DNA of 51,106 nucleotides from Flavobacteriaceae bacterium (GCA_016764435.1 JAESRX010000017.1:1-51106), one strand, 5' to 3'. Positions 8,670 to 17,713 are shown, numbered from the stretch's first letter. Program-made: numbers and translations. The notes: generated by a model from the sequence alone, not told the origin.

Positions 8670-10853
8670 ATGGAAAAAGAACAATTTTATTACGATAACA
8701 AAATTGTAAAAATGTTCCTTTGGGCAACAATTCTTTGGGGAGTTGTTGGGATGCTGGTAGGGCTACTAGTAGCGTTTCTTTTTGTAGCACCCGGACTTTT
8801 AGAATTTGCAGGTTCTGACAATGCCATTTCATGGTTAAGCTTTGGTCGTTTAAGACCCTTGCACACCAATGCCGTGATTTTTGCTTTTGTTGGGAATGGG
8901 GCGTTTATGGGGATTTATTACTCAACACAGCGCTTGTTAAAAGCACGTATGTTCAACGATTTATTAAGTAGAATTCACTTTTGGGGATGGCAACTTATTA
9001 TTGTAGCGGCAGCGATCACCTTACCTTTAGGATTTAATTCTTCGAAAGAATATGCGGAATTAGAATGGCCTATCGATATTTGGGTGGTACTTATTTGGGT
9101 GGTTTTTGGAATCAACCTTATCGGGACCATTTTAAAACGTCGTCAGCGTCATATCTATGTAGCAATCTGGTTTTATATCGCTACCTTTATTACCATCGCT
9201 ATTTTGTATATCTTTAATAACTTAGCATTGCCAGTTTCTGGTTTTAAAAGTTATTCTGTATATGCAGGTGTTCAAGATGCTTTGATTCAATGGTGGTATG
9301 GACACAATGCAGTGGCCTTTTTCTTGACCACACCTATCTTAGGATTGATGTACTACTTTGTACCTAAAATAGCCAACCGTCCGGTATATTCATACCGATT
9401 ATCTATCATCCACTTCTGGACTTTGATCTTCTTATACATTTGGGCTGGACCTCACCATTTACTTTATACTGCATTGCCAGAATGGGCACAGAATTTAGGA
9501 ACGGTCTTTTCTATCATGCTTATTTTTCCATCATGGGGGGGAATGATTAACGGATTGTTAACCTTGAGAGGGGTTTGGGATAAAGTGCGTGAGACTCCAG
9601 AATTAAAATTCTTTGTCGTAGCAATTACGGGATATGGGATGACTACTTTTGAAGGTCCATTACTATCTTTTAAAAACTTGAATGCTATTGGTCACTATAC
9701 AGACTGGATTATAGGTCACGTTCATATCGGAACCTTGTCTTGGAATGGATTTATGATTGCGGGTATTGTGTACTGGTTAGCGACTAAATTATGGAACACA
9801 GAATTGTATTCTAAGAAATTAGCCAATGCGCATTTCTTAATTGGAACCTTCGGAATTATGTTCTATGCGATTCCTTTATATATTGCAGGATTTACACAAG
9901 CCTTTATGTGGAACGAATTTAATCCTGATGGGACTTTGGTCTACGGAAATTTCTTGGATACTGTAACGGCTATTATTCCTATGTATTGGATGCGTGCTAT
10001 CGGTGGTTCTTTATACCTAACTGGTTTTATCATTATGGCATTTAATATCATAATGACTGCAAGACAAGGCTCTAAAGTAGAAGATGAATTAGCAGAAGCA
10101 GCACCGTTGAAGAAAATTTCTTCAGGAAGGGCTACAGGGGAACCGCTTCACTCTTGGTTAGAAAGAAGAACGGTGTTATTTACTATTTTAACAACAGTGG
10201 CCGTTTTAGTAGGGACATTGGTAGAAATTGTACCGATGATGTTGGTAGAATCGAATGTGAAAACAATAGAAAGTGTAAAACCATATTCTCCTTTAGAATT
10301 AGAAGGACGTGATTTATATATTAGAGAAGGATGTAATAACTGTCACTCTCAAATGATTCGTCCATTCCGTTCAGAGGTGGCTCGTTATAGTGATAATGAT
10401 CCTGAATTGTATTCCAAAGCAGGTGAATTTATTTACGACCGTCCATTCTTATGGGGATCACGTCGTACGGGACCAGATGTACATCGTATTGGAGGTAAAT
10501 ACAACGATAACTGGCACTTTAACCACATGTTAGATCCACGTTCTACATCGCCAGGTTCTATTATGCCACGCTATACTTGGTTGATTAAAAACACCTTGAA
10601 TGCATCGAGTATTGAATCTAAATTAGAAGGATTGGTTTCCTTAGGTCATCCGTATTCGAAAGAAGAAATTGCCAATGCGCGTCAGTCTATTGCGACGCAA
10701 GCAGCGGGTATTGTAGAGAATTTACGTCAAGACCCAGAATTTGTTAGAAATTATGGAGACCAAAATATGCAAGAAAGAGAAATCATTGCTCTAATTGCTT
10801 ATTTACAGCGTCTAGGGACGGATATAAAAGCAGATAGAACTGCACAAAACTAA
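8670..10853 (+). CDS. ccoNO: Fused cbb3 cytochrome c oxidase subunits I and II (CcoNO)
   Basis: A 727-residue fusion of the catalytic subunit CcoN and the membrane-bound cytochrome c subunit CcoO, the form usual in Bacteroidota. Residues about 1-480 hold the twelve-helix heme-copper oxidase core with the histidines in LHTNAVIF, WWYGHNAVAFF, GPHHLLYT and IIGHVHIGTLSWNG that bind heme b, heme b3 and CuB. After a short linker (about 475-500) comes a single anchor helix and a c-heme motif CNNCH at 555-559, followed by the CcoO-type SQMIRPFRSEVARY, RPFLWGSRRTGPD and SIMPRYTWL. It is the terminal oxidase for growth at low oxygen. ccoQ begins 4 bases after the stop. Confidence 0.96.
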   Translation: MEKEQFYYDNKIVKMFLWATILWGVVGMLVGLLVAFLFVAPGLLEFAGSDNAISWLSFGRLRPLHTNAVIFAFVGNGAFMGIYYSTQRLLKARMFNDLLSRIHFWGWQLIIVAAAITLPLGFNSSKEYAELEWPIDIWVVLIWVVFGINLIGTILKRRQRHIYVAIWFYIATFITIAILYIFNNLALPVSGFKSYSVYAGVQDALIQWWYGHNAVAFFLTTPILGLMYYFVPKIANRPVYSYRLSIIHFWTLIFLYIWAGPHHLLYTALPEWAQNLGTVFSIMLIFPSWGGMINGLLTLRGVWDKVRETPELKFFVVAITGYGMTTFEGPLLSFKNLNAIGHYTDWIIGHVHIGTLSWNGFMIAGIVYWLATKLWNTELYSKKLANAHFLIGTFGIMFYAIPLYIAGFTQAFMWNEFNPDGTLVYGNFLDTVTAIIPMYWMRAIGGSLYLTGFIIMAFNIIMTARQGSKVEDELAEAAPLKKISSGRATGEPLHSWLERRTVLFTILTTVAVLVGTLVEIVPMMLVESNVKTIESVKPYSPLELEGRDLYIREGCNNCHSQMIRPFRSEVARYSDNDPELYSKAGEFIYDRPFLWGSRRTGPDVHRIGGKYNDNWHFNHMLDPRSTSPGSIMPRYTWLIKNTLNASSIESKLEGLVSLGHPYSKEEIANARQSIATQAAGIVENLRQDPEFVRNYGDQNMQEREIIALIAYLQRLGTDIKADRTAQN

Positions 10854-10857
10854 GCGT

Positions 10858-11052
10858 ATGTTAAAATATATAAAACATAATTTAGACACTATTGACGGGG
10901 TAGCTATCTACCCTATCATCTCCTTACTGTTATTTTTGGGTGTTTTCTTAGGCATGTTATTTTTTGTCTTTAGAATGAAAAAATCAAACATAGAGGAAGT
11001 AAGTAAGTTTCCATTAGAGTCTAATACTATAAATTCGAACGAAGATGAATAA
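10858..11052 (+). CDS. ccoQ: cbb3 oxidase small subunit CcoQ-like
   Basis: A 64-residue protein with one membrane helix (about 17-40, YPIISLLLFLGVFLGMLFFVF) and a hydrophilic acidic tail, as in CcoQ, the small subunit that stabilises the cbb3 complex. Sequence conservation in CcoQ is low, so the call relies on length, topology and its place between ccoNO and ccoP. Its stop overlaps the start of ccoP by 8 bases, indicating translational coupling. Confidence 0.8.
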   Translation: MLKYIKHNLDTIDGVAIYPIISLLLFLGVFLGMLFFVFRMKKSNIEEVSKFPLESNTINSNEDE

Positions 11053-11686
11053 AAATTCAGAAAATACATCAGCGTGGACACGATTTATCAAATCGATGAC
11101 CAAGGCACATGACATCGCTACAGAAGAAGATATCATGACGGATCATGATTATGATGGGATTAAAGAATTAGACAATGTATTACCGCCATGGTGGTTGTAC
11201 GGGTTCTATATCACCATTGTCATTAGTATCGTGTATTATTTCTTCGCTTTGCGTGGCGATTATAATCAATATGATGAGTTGAAAGCGGATGTAGTACAAG
11301 CAAAAGTGGAATTAGAGGCTTATAAAATAGCAAATCCCGAATTGTTTAGTGTGACCAATTTAGAAGTATATACGGATGCTGTAAACCTTGAAAAAGGGAA
11401 GGAGTTATTCGCTTCTAAAACCTGTACAGCATGTCATTTAACTGATTTAGGAGGAGGTATTGGACCAAATCTTACGGATGATAAATGGATACTTGGAGGA
11501 GGAATGGATGATATTTTCAATACCATTTCTAAAGGAGGTCGCCCTGGAAAAGGGATGATTGCTTGGGAAAGTTCACTCAGTAAAACAGAACGTCAACAAT
11601 TATCAAGTTATATCATTTCTATGATGGGTACTTCTCCAGCAGCGCCTAAAGCGCCACAAGGAGACATCACTTGGGATGGAAAATAA
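11045..11686 (+). CDS. ccoP: cbb3 oxidase subunit III (CcoP), single heme
   Basis: A 213-residue CcoP. The N-terminal cbb3-specific segment DHDYDGIKELDNVLPPWWLY precedes one membrane helix (about 55-75), then a periplasmic cytochrome c domain with CTACH at 127-131 and an axial Met probably in KGMIAWE. Only one CxxCH is present, whereas proteobacterial CcoP has two, so the electron path into CcoO has one heme fewer here. The tail has the Pro/Ala stretch APKAPQGD. It is the last gene before a strong terminator. Confidence 0.92.
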   Translation: MNKNSENTSAWTRFIKSMTKAHDIATEEDIMTDHDYDGIKELDNVLPPWWLYGFYITIVISIVYYFFALRGDYNQYDELKADVVQAKVELEAYKIANPELFSVTNLEVYTDAVNLEKGKELFASKTCTACHLTDLGGGIGPNLTDDKWILGGGMDDIFNTISKGGRPGKGMIAWESSLSKTERQQLSSYIISMMGTSPAAPKAPQGDITWDGK

Positions 11687-11694
11687 AAGAAGTT

Positions 11695-11722
11695 AAAAAC
11701 AGCGTCATATGACGCTGTTTTT
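11695..11722 (+). terminator. Terminator of the ccoI-P operon
   Basis: A perfect palindrome with arms AAAAACAGCGTCAT and ATGACGCTGTTTTT, 8 bases after the ccoP stop. It separates the structural oxidase genes from ccoG-ccoH downstream. Confidence 0.9.
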
Positions 11723-12013
11723 ACTTTTAAATTAGCCATGGATACTGTGTTTTGATACTTAGGACGCGTTTCAAATGTATTAAAAATGACACTTTTATTT
11801 TTTGTAAAACCTAAGGAAAGATAGATTCATCGCCAGAGCGAACGTGTATTTTTCACAAGGAAACAACAAAAAAAGGTAGTTGCTCAACTTGATTGGGTAT
11901 AAACTAGTTATATCGGTTATTTAGAATTATTTCTGATATACATAGCTGTTTTTAGAAAACGCTTAATTTTACAAAGGAAAAGGACAGTGCGCCTTTTTCA
12001 ATATTCTACACAT
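11723..12013. other. Intergenic region before ccoG
   Basis: About 290 bases with no convincing reading frame. Because a terminator stands upstream, it must hold the ccoG promoter, but no clean TTTG/TAnnTTTG pair was found. A half-site-like TTGAT near 11890 is too degenerate to call an Fnr box. Confidence 0.4.
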
Positions 12014-13432
12014 ATGGGAGTACAAGGAAAAGAAACATTTAGGGATTCTATAGGAACCATTAATGATGATGGTAAACGTAATTTTATATATCCAAAACAG
12101 CCGAAAGGGAAATTTTATAAGTACCGCGGTTATGTAAGTTACTTGTTAATTGCTTTTTTATTTTCGGCTCCGTTTATTAAAATAAATGGCAATCAGTTTT
12201 TGTTGTTTAACTTAATGGACCGTAAGTTTAATATTTTTGGTTTTCCATTTTGGCCACAAGACTTTTATCTCTTGGTAATTTCAATGCTCACCAGTATTGT
12301 GTTTATCATTTTGTTTACCGTAGTTTTTGGACGAATATTTTGTGGATGGATTTGTCCACAGACTATTTTTTTAGAAATGATTTTCAGGAAGGTGGAATAC
12401 TTGATAGAAGGAGATCGGTCTAAACAAATGCGTTTGGATAGAATGCCATGGAACCAAGAGAAAATTTTAAAAAAAGGAATCAAATGGACGGTATTCTTTT
12501 TACTGTCCTTGTTAATAGCAAACGTTTTTTTAGCGTATTTTATCGGTGGAGATACCTTAATCGCACATATTACAGATGGGCCTTTTAAGCATATTGGTAC
12601 ATTTGTTAAACTATTAGCCTTTACCAGTGTCTTTTATTTTGTATTTGCCTGGTTTCGGGAACAAGCCTGTATTATTGTATGTCCATACGGACGATTACAA
12701 GGGGTGTTATTGGATGATAAATCCATAAATGTAGCCTATGACTTTATCAGAGGAGAAGGAGATAATGGACGTAAGAAAATTAGAAAAAACGAAGATAGAG
12801 ACGACTTAGGCAATGGGGATTGTATCGATTGTAACCAATGTGTGCAAGTGTGTCCAACAGGAATAGACATTCGTAATGGAACACAAATGGAATGTGTAAA
12901 CTGTACCGCTTGTATAGATGCATGTGACGCCATTATGGAGGAAGTAGGGTTTGAAAAAGGCCTCGTACGTTACGCATCGGAAGAAGAGATTTTAAAGAAA
13001 GAAAAATTCAAATTCAATGCTCGACTGATCGCCTATTCCGGAATTTTGACCGTATTAGTAGGGGTATTGCTCACCATGTTATTTCTGAGAACGGATGTAG
13101 AAGCTACGATTCATCACTTACCAGGACAAACGTTTCAATCTACAGAAACCACCATAAAAAATGTCTATACCTTTAAATTGATTAATAAAACTACGCGTGA
13201 AATAGATAGTATTGACATTCGTCTAGAAACCCATAAAGGGAAAGTAATCTTAGTAGGAGGGAATAATTATACAGTACCTAAACAGGGCTTAATAGAAGGG
13301 ACGTTGTTTATTGAAATTAAACGTACAGATTTGAGCTCGTCCAAAGAAAAAATTGAATTGGGTATTTATTCCCACGATGTTTTAATAGAAACAAGTACCA
13401 CTAATTTTATGGGACCTGTATTGATGAATTAA
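12014..13432 (+). CDS. ccoG: cbb3 oxidase accessory ferredoxin-like protein CcoG (FixG)
   Basis: A 472-residue membrane Fe-S protein. The start ETFRDSIGTINDDGKRN is characteristic of Bacteroidota CcoG. Membrane helices lie at about 30-55, 75-105, 150-175 and 195-215, with FCGWICPQTIF and CIIVCPYGRLQG between them. Two 4Fe-4S sets follow: CIDCNQCVQVCP from Cys270 and CVNCTACIDAC from Cys294. A last helix (about 335-355) leads to an Ig-like C-terminal domain. In cbb3 biogenesis CcoG is implicated as a cupric reductase. The ATG at 12014 is preferred to the in-frame GTG at 11987 because the conserved region starts right after it. Confidence 0.94.
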   Translation: MGVQGKETFRDSIGTINDDGKRNFIYPKQPKGKFYKYRGYVSYLLIAFLFSAPFIKINGNQFLLFNLMDRKFNIFGFPFWPQDFYLLVISMLTSIVFIILFTVVFGRIFCGWICPQTIFLEMIFRKVEYLIEGDRSKQMRLDRMPWNQEKILKKGIKWTVFFLLSLLIANVFLAYFIGGDTLIAHITDGPFKHIGTFVKLLAFTSVFYFVFAWFREQACIIVCPYGRLQGVLLDDKSINVAYDFIRGEGDNGRKKIRKNEDRDDLGNGDCIDCNQCVQVCPTGIDIRNGTQMECVNCTACIDACDAIMEEVGFEKGLVRYASEEEILKKEKFKFNARLIAYSGILTVLVGVLLTMLFLRTDVEATIHHLPGQTFQSTETTIKNVYTFKLINKTTREIDSIDIRLETHKGKVILVGGNNYTVPKQGLIEGTLFIEIKRTDLSSSKEKIELGIYSHDVLIETSTTNFMGPVLMN

Positions 13433-13465
13433 CAGTTGTTGTGATCTCAAATATTTTAAATAGAA

Positions 13466-13473
13466 TATCTTTG
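13466..13473 (+). promoter_or_regulatory. Possible -7 element before ccoH
   Basis: TATCTTTG fits TAnnTTTG, 19 bases before the ccoH ATG. The spacing to any TTG upstream is poor, so ccoH may simply be cotranscribed with ccoG. Confidence 0.3.
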
Positions 13474-13492
13474 CACCACTAAAATAAAAGCA

Positions 13493-13945
13493 ATGAAAGC
13501 AAAAATAATATGGCCTTTAGGCATCGTCATCTCCTTGGCATCGTTTATGATTTTTATCCTCTCGTATTTATATAAAGCGACGTTTGTAGCGAAGTACGAT
13601 CATCATTTGGTGTCTGAACAATATTATAAAGATGAGTTAAAATATCAAGGAGAAATTAATAAATTAGAAAACGCAAATACCTTAGAAAACGACCTTACCT
13701 TAACACGTTCTAGCGACGGTGTTTTGGTACATTTCCCCTCAGATATGGAAGGGAAAGACATAAAAGGAACGGTCTATTTTATTCGTTTGGCCGATGAGAA
13801 TTTTGATTTTCAAGAAGTGATTTCCCTGGAGAACACGACACTTTTAATTCAAAATGACAAATTAATACTTGGAAGATGGAATGTTAAAATAGACTGGTCT
13901 TACCAAGGAACAAGTTATTTATTTAAGGATAAATTCAATTACTAA
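13493..13945 (+). CDS. ccoH: FixH family protein (CcoH)
   Basis: A 150-residue protein with one N-terminal membrane helix (about 5-28) followed by KYDHHLVSEQYYKDELKYQ, the FixH family signature, and a periplasmic beta-rich domain. FixH/CcoH is a small membrane protein needed for stable cbb3 assembly. It sits between ccoG and the TauE/SafE-like gene, which starts on the base after its stop. Confidence 0.9.
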   Translation: MKAKIIWPLGIVISLASFMIFILSYLYKATFVAKYDHHLVSEQYYKDELKYQGEINKLENANTLENDLTLTRSSDGVLVHFPSDMEGKDIKGTVYFIRLADENFDFQEVISLENTTLLIQNDKLILGRWNVKIDWSYQGTSYLFKDKFNY

Positions 13946-14662
13946 ATGCTTTGGACCGCCTTCATATTAGGACTCGCAGGAAGCATGCATTGTGTGGGCA
14001 TGTGTGGTCCCATTGTATTTGTACTTCCCGTGGATAGGAAAAGTAAGCCGAAAATGATTTGGCAACTGTTTTTATATCAATTTGGGCGTGTCTTGAGTTA
14101 TACCATCATTGGCCTGTTATTTGGGATGCTAGGAAAAGGCCTGTATTTAGCCGGATTTCAACAGCGGATCTCTATTCTTATGGGGGTTTTAATGATTCTA
14201 GTGATACTCATCCCAACACGATTATTTAATAAATATAATTTTTCAAAACCCATTTACGGAGGCCTTCAATGGGTGAAAAAGAACATGGGACGCTACCTAC
14301 AAAAAAAATCCAGTAAGGCATTATTTAGCCTAGGTGTGTTGAATGGGTTTTTACCTTGTGGATTGGTGTATATGGCATTATTAGGTTCCATGGGGACCGG
14401 GAGTGAGATTTTAGGTGGTTTTTACATGTTATTATTCGGATTGGGGACAATTCCATTGATGGTAGCTGTCTTTTTTGCTGGAAATTTTGTAAGTTTATCG
14501 ATACGAAAAAAAATACAGCGAGTAATCCCTGTTTTTGTCGTAGTAATTGGATTGTTATTTATTTTGCGAGGCTTGGGCTTAGGAATTCCTTATATTTCCC
14601 CGTCTGACGCAAACTTACAAATATCTAACACAGCCAAAGATTGTGTAACAGTAGATGAATAA
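13946..14662 (+). CDS. Sulfite exporter TauE/SafE-family (DsbD-like) membrane protein
   Basis: A 238-residue membrane protein with about six helices, opening with LAGSMHCVGMCGP and containing a second half with LNGFLPCGLVYMALLGS. The paired H-C-x-x-M-C and P-C-G motifs in helices are typical of the DsbD_2 / cytochrome-c-biogenesis-like subgroup annotated as TauE/SafE. In many cbb3 loci a homologue follows ccoH and is thought to handle copper or thiol chemistry for oxidase maturation. That role is inferred from context. Its start abuts the ccoH stop, so the two are cotranscribed. Confidence 0.85.
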   Translation: MLWTAFILGLAGSMHCVGMCGPIVFVLPVDRKSKPKMIWQLFLYQFGRVLSYTIIGLLFGMLGKGLYLAGFQQRISILMGVLMILVILIPTRLFNKYNFSKPIYGGLQWVKKNMGRYLQKKSSKALFSLGVLNGFLPCGLVYMALLGSMGTGSEILGGFYMLLFGLGTIPLMVAVFFAGNFVSLSIRKKIQRVIPVFVVVIGLLFILRGLGLGIPYISPSDANLQISNTAKDCVTVDE

Positions 14663-14667
14663 ACGGA

Positions 14668-15531
14668 ATGGATAAAAAGCCAGTCTCAAAACTAACCCTC
14701 GAAGATTTTTCTAGTATTTCTACGAACGAGGAGTTAATGGACTTAATTGAAGCAAAAAATATAAATATAGACAAAGTTAAAAAGAACCTTTATTACGAGT
14801 CGGAGTTAAAGAAACTTCAAATAGAACTTGTAAAGCTACAACAGTGGGTTGCCAAGCATAAAAAAAGGGTTGTGATTATTTTTGAAGGGAGAGATGCTGC
14901 CGGAAAAGGAGGGAATATCCGTCGATTTATGGAGCATTTAAACCCGAGATCTGTACGCCACGTAGCATTGGCCATTCCTACGGAAGTAGAAAAAGGACAA
15001 TGGTATTTTACCCGATATATTAAAAACTTACCAAATCCTGGAGAAATTTCGTTCTTTGACCGTAGTTGGTATAACAGAGCGGTAGTGGAACCGGTTATGG
15101 GATTTTGTACTGCCCAACAATACAATGAATTTATGCAGCAAGTACCAGAGTTCGAACACATGTTGTACGAAGACGGTATTGTGATTATTAAGTTCTGGTT
15201 TTCTATTTCTAAAAAAGAGCAAATGGACCGATTTGATGCCCGATTAAAAAACCCATTAAAAAGATGGAAGTTTAGTCCGGTGGATAAAAAAGGCCAAGAG
15301 TTGTGGGATGATTATAGCCTGTATAAAAATCAAATGTTTGGAAAAACTCATACGAGTTATAGTCCTTGGATGATTGTACAAGGAAATGATAAAAAAGCAG
15401 CCCGATTGGAATGTATCAGACATGTATTGACATGTTTTGATTATGAGGGAAAAAACGAAGCTGCGACCTCTATTATTCCAGATCCAAATTACATCATGCG
15501 ATATTTTCGTTCATCAAACGACCTGGACTAA
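14668..15531 (+). CDS. Polyphosphate kinase 2 family protein (first copy)
   Basis: A 287-residue PPK2-family kinase. The Walker A is GRDAAGKGG at 74-82, the Walker B region is FFDRSWYNRAVVEPVMGFC, and the lid carries NPLKRWKFSPVD. PPK2 enzymes transfer phosphate between polyphosphate and nucleoside mono- or diphosphates. The substrate class cannot be fixed by eye. It begins 6 bases after the TauE/SafE-like gene and overlaps the second PPK2 by one base (TAATG), so it may be cotranscribed with the oxidase maturation genes. Confidence 0.92.
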   Translation: MDKKPVSKLTLEDFSSISTNEELMDLIEAKNINIDKVKKNLYYESELKKLQIELVKLQQWVAKHKKRVVIIFEGRDAAGKGGNIRRFMEHLNPRSVRHVALAIPTEVEKGQWYFTRYIKNLPNPGEISFFDRSWYNRAVVEPVMGFCTAQQYNEFMQQVPEFEHMLYEDGIVIIKFWFSISKKEQMDRFDARLKNPLKRWKFSPVDKKGQELWDDYSLYKNQMFGKTHTSYSPWMIVQGNDKKAARLECIRHVLTCFDYEGKNEAATSIIPDPNYIMRYFRSSNDLD

Positions 15532-16322
15532 TGAAAAAAGAATTTATAATTACCCAAGCAGACGTCGATAAATTAAATAGTAATAAAGGTTTAAAAGCCT
15601 TGTTTATGAAGGACCCTTTTAATGTAGAGAAAGCGGTGCGATTTGTGGATTACGAAAAAAAATTAAAAAAACTTCAAGTAGAGTTGATTCGATTGCAACA
15701 ATGGGCCATTGACGAAAACGAACGCATCATCATTATCTTTGAAGGAAGAGATGCTGCCGGAAAAGGAGGGGCCATCAGAAGGATTACGGAACGGATGAAC
15801 CAACGTCATTTTAGAATTGTTGCCTTGTCTAAGCCTACGGAAGAAGAAAAGACACAATGGTATTTCCAGCGCTATGTCCAACAATTTCCAAAAGCAGGTG
15901 AAATAGTGTTTTTTGACCGTAGCTGGTACAATAGAGCTGTGGTAGAGCCCGTGAATGGGTTTTGTACGCAAAAGGAATATGAGATTTTCATGAATCAAGT
16001 AAACGATTTTGAACGTATGATAACCGAGTCCGGTACGAGACTGGTTAAAATATACATGTCTATTTCTAAACGCGAACAAGAGAAACGTTTTGAAGATATC
16101 CGAACGAATCCATTAAAGCAATGGAAAATGACGGCAGTAGATAAAAGAGCTCAGGAATTATGGGATCAATACACACACTATAGACGTATTATGTACGAAG
16201 CTGGAGCCGGAAATTCAGTGCAGTGGAAAACGATTAAAGCCAACCGAAAAACATCGGCACGCTCAGAAGTAATAGAGCATATTTTAGCAAGTATTCCTTA
16301 CGATAAAAATAAAGAAATTTAA
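15531..16322 (+). CDS. Polyphosphate kinase 2 family protein (second copy)
   Basis: A 263-residue PPK2 paralogue of the preceding protein, with Walker A GRDAAGKGG at 72-80, FFDRSWYNRAVVEPVNGFC, and the lid NPLKQWKMTAVD. The two share the core order but differ in the N-terminal 45 residues and in the lid, which suggests different nucleotide or direction preferences, or a heteromeric enzyme. Translation is probably coupled through the TAATG overlap. A strong terminator follows. Confidence 0.92.
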   Translation: MKKEFIITQADVDKLNSNKGLKALFMKDPFNVEKAVRFVDYEKKLKKLQVELIRLQQWAIDENERIIIIFEGRDAAGKGGAIRRITERMNQRHFRIVALSKPTEEEKTQWYFQRYVQQFPKAGEIVFFDRSWYNRAVVEPVNGFCTQKEYEIFMNQVNDFERMITESGTRLVKIYMSISKREQEKRFEDIRTNPLKQWKMTAVDKRAQELWDQYTHYRRIMYEAGAGNSVQWKTIKANRKTSARSEVIEHILASIPYDKNKEI

Positions 16323-16326
16323 AAAA

Positions 16327-16361
16327 AAAAGCTGTTTTCAATACTATGAAAACAGCTTTTT
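16327..16361. terminator. Bidirectional hairpin terminator
   Basis: Arms AAAAGCTGTTTTCA and TGAAAACAGCTTTT with an ATACTA loop, flanked by A and T runs. It lies between the convergent PPK2 genes (plus) and the CCC-motif protein gene (minus). Confidence 0.88.
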
Positions 16362-16367
16362 AGCTTT

Positions 16368-16697
16368 TTACTGTTGTTGTTGCATTTTTTCAATCGCTTC
16401 TCGGATTGGTTCGTACATTTCTGACCAGCCTATGGTGGCAATGGAATAGATGATATTCAATAAAAATAACCCTCCTATAACCAGTCCTATAATGGAAGTG
16501 ATCTTACCGGTGTTTGCATTTCCTTCACTTTCATATTCTCCAGGGTTTTCAGCAAATAAAGCAGTTGCCTTTCTCGAGTTATTCCATCCAATCAGACCGA
16601 AAATAACGCCTGGTAATCCGCAACAACATGCGGTTACGATTGATAATATCCCAAAGACTAGCGAGCTTTGAGCATGTGGTAATTTTTGTTTTTCCAT
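16368..16697 (-). CDS. CCC-motif small membrane protein (DUF4190-like)
   Basis: A 109-residue protein with two membrane helices: about 12-35, which contains ACCCGLPGVIFGLIGW, and about 65-90. The region between is hydrophilic. The arrangement and the Cys-Cys-Cys in the first helix match Bacteroidota proteins annotated as CCC motif or DUF4190 membrane proteins, of unknown function. It is the second gene of a pair, 13 bases after the DUF2752 gene. Confidence 0.75.
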   Translation of the reverse strand: MEKQKLPHAQSSLVFGILSIVTACCCGLPGVIFGLIGWNNSRKATALFAENPGEYESEGNANTGKITSIIGLVIGGLFLLNIIYSIATIGWSEMYEPIREAIEKMQQQQ

Positions 16698-16710
16698 AGT
16701 TTATGTTAAT

Positions 16711-17010
16711 TTAATTGATAATTTTTAAGCCGTAATTGATGAGAATAATACTGAGATTGACAATAAATAAATAGAGTAAAATTTTAGCGCCATATTTAAA
16801 AGAAAAGCGCAAATGAAGTCCTAAATACACAAACATAATTACTAAGGTGTAAATAGCAGGATAGCTATAAAAAGCGTCTAAAAACTCTCCTTTTAGAATG
16901 TGAAGAAGGGAGCGTTGCATACCACAGCCCATACAATCTGTTCCTCCTAAGTATTTTTTATAGGCACAAGAAAGCATGTTTTCTTCTAAAAATCGTATAA
17001 TTTCTTTCAA
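16711..17010 (-). CDS. DUF2752 family membrane protein
   Basis: A 99-residue protein with the DUF2752 signature GTDCMGCGMQRSLLHILKG at about 23-41 and two following membrane helices. The family motif is C-x-x-C-G-x-x-R; no function is established. In Flavobacteriia it is often paired with a CCC-motif or TM2-type membrane protein, as here, so the two products may act together at the inner membrane. Confidence 0.85.
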   Translation of the reverse strand: MKEIIRFLEENMLSCAYKKYLGGTDCMGCGMQRSLLHILKGEFLDAFYSYPAIYTLVIMFVYLGLHLRFSFKYGAKILLYLFIVNLSIILINYGLKIIN

Positions 17011-17076
17011 TGTAGCTGTTTGTAATGGTGATCAAGCGTACTTTTTCTAATTTCTTCTCCTTCAAATATATATAAA

Positions 17077-17709
17077 TTAAATCAATTTAGAAACACTTGA
17101 AAATAAGAAATACATTTCAGCAGCCACTTGTCTGTTTGTTTCCATGTATTTATCTTCCTGCAAGTCCGTGTCGTCATAAGCTTTTGGATCTATAAAAGGG
17201 AGGTGAAAACGATGAATGGCTTCTGGAATAAAAGGGCAGTTTTCGTCCGCATTATTACAGGTAGTGATGGCAAAAAAAGGCTTCTTATTAGTGGCGTCAT
17301 CCACTAATTTTGAAAAAGCAAGCAAGGAGCTGTCATGGCCATCATTCGTAATAAGATAGGTTGGGTTTTTATGAGAAAACGCACTCAAGTGGAAGATAAA
17401 GCCAACTTCTTGTAAGGTTTTTACTGTATTTCTGAAAAATGAAGTTACAGCGGTACCTCCTGAAAAAAGAGCTATATTTTTTAATTTAAAATGATGTGTC
17501 GCGAAATGTGCCCAAACTTGGCATAACTGACTTCGACGCGAATTATGTGTGCAAATAAAATTAAAATTCACGGGATTTCCATGGTTTAGTTCTTCCGCTG
17601 CTTTTTTAGCGATAGAAGTCAATGATTTTTTCCTCGCTTCACTTAAAGGAAGGCTATTGTATGCGTTTTTGAAAAAGTTTTCGGTATTTCCTGTGATTGA
17701 TGACTGCAT
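17077..17709 (-). CDS. Low-molecular-weight phosphatase / arsenate reductase-like protein
   Basis: A 210-residue protein with an N-terminal helical extension (about 1-45) and a LMW-PTP fold domain starting at FICTHNSRRSQ, where Cys53 and Arg59 form the C-x5-R loop. Downstream cysteines in TTCNNADENCPF (about 145-156) could serve a disulfide relay as in thioredoxin-linked ArsC. The expected acid Asp-Pro appears in LPFIDPKAYDD. It could reduce arsenate or dephosphorylate phosphotyrosine. No ars genes adjoin it, so the choice is open. It is divergent from the Smr-domain gene. Confidence 0.82.
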   Translation of the reverse strand: MQSSITGNTENFFKNAYNSLPLSEARKKSLTSIAKKAAEELNHGNPVNFNFICTHNSRRSQLCQVWAHFATHHFKLKNIALFSGGTAVTSFFRNTVKTLQEVGFIFHLSAFSHKNPTYLITNDGHDSSLLAFSKLVDDATNKKPFFAITTCNNADENCPFIPEAIHRFHLPFIDPKAYDDTDLQEDKYMETNRQVAAEMYFLFSSVSKLI

Positions 17710-17713
17710 TTGC

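Noticed and set aside
11880..11910. Possible Fnr box near TTGATTGGGTATAA before ccoG
   Set aside because: Only one half-site fits; the second is too degenerate.
14817..16079. Minus-strand frames across the PPK2 genes
   Set aside because: They are antisense shadows of well-supported PPK2 coding sequence.
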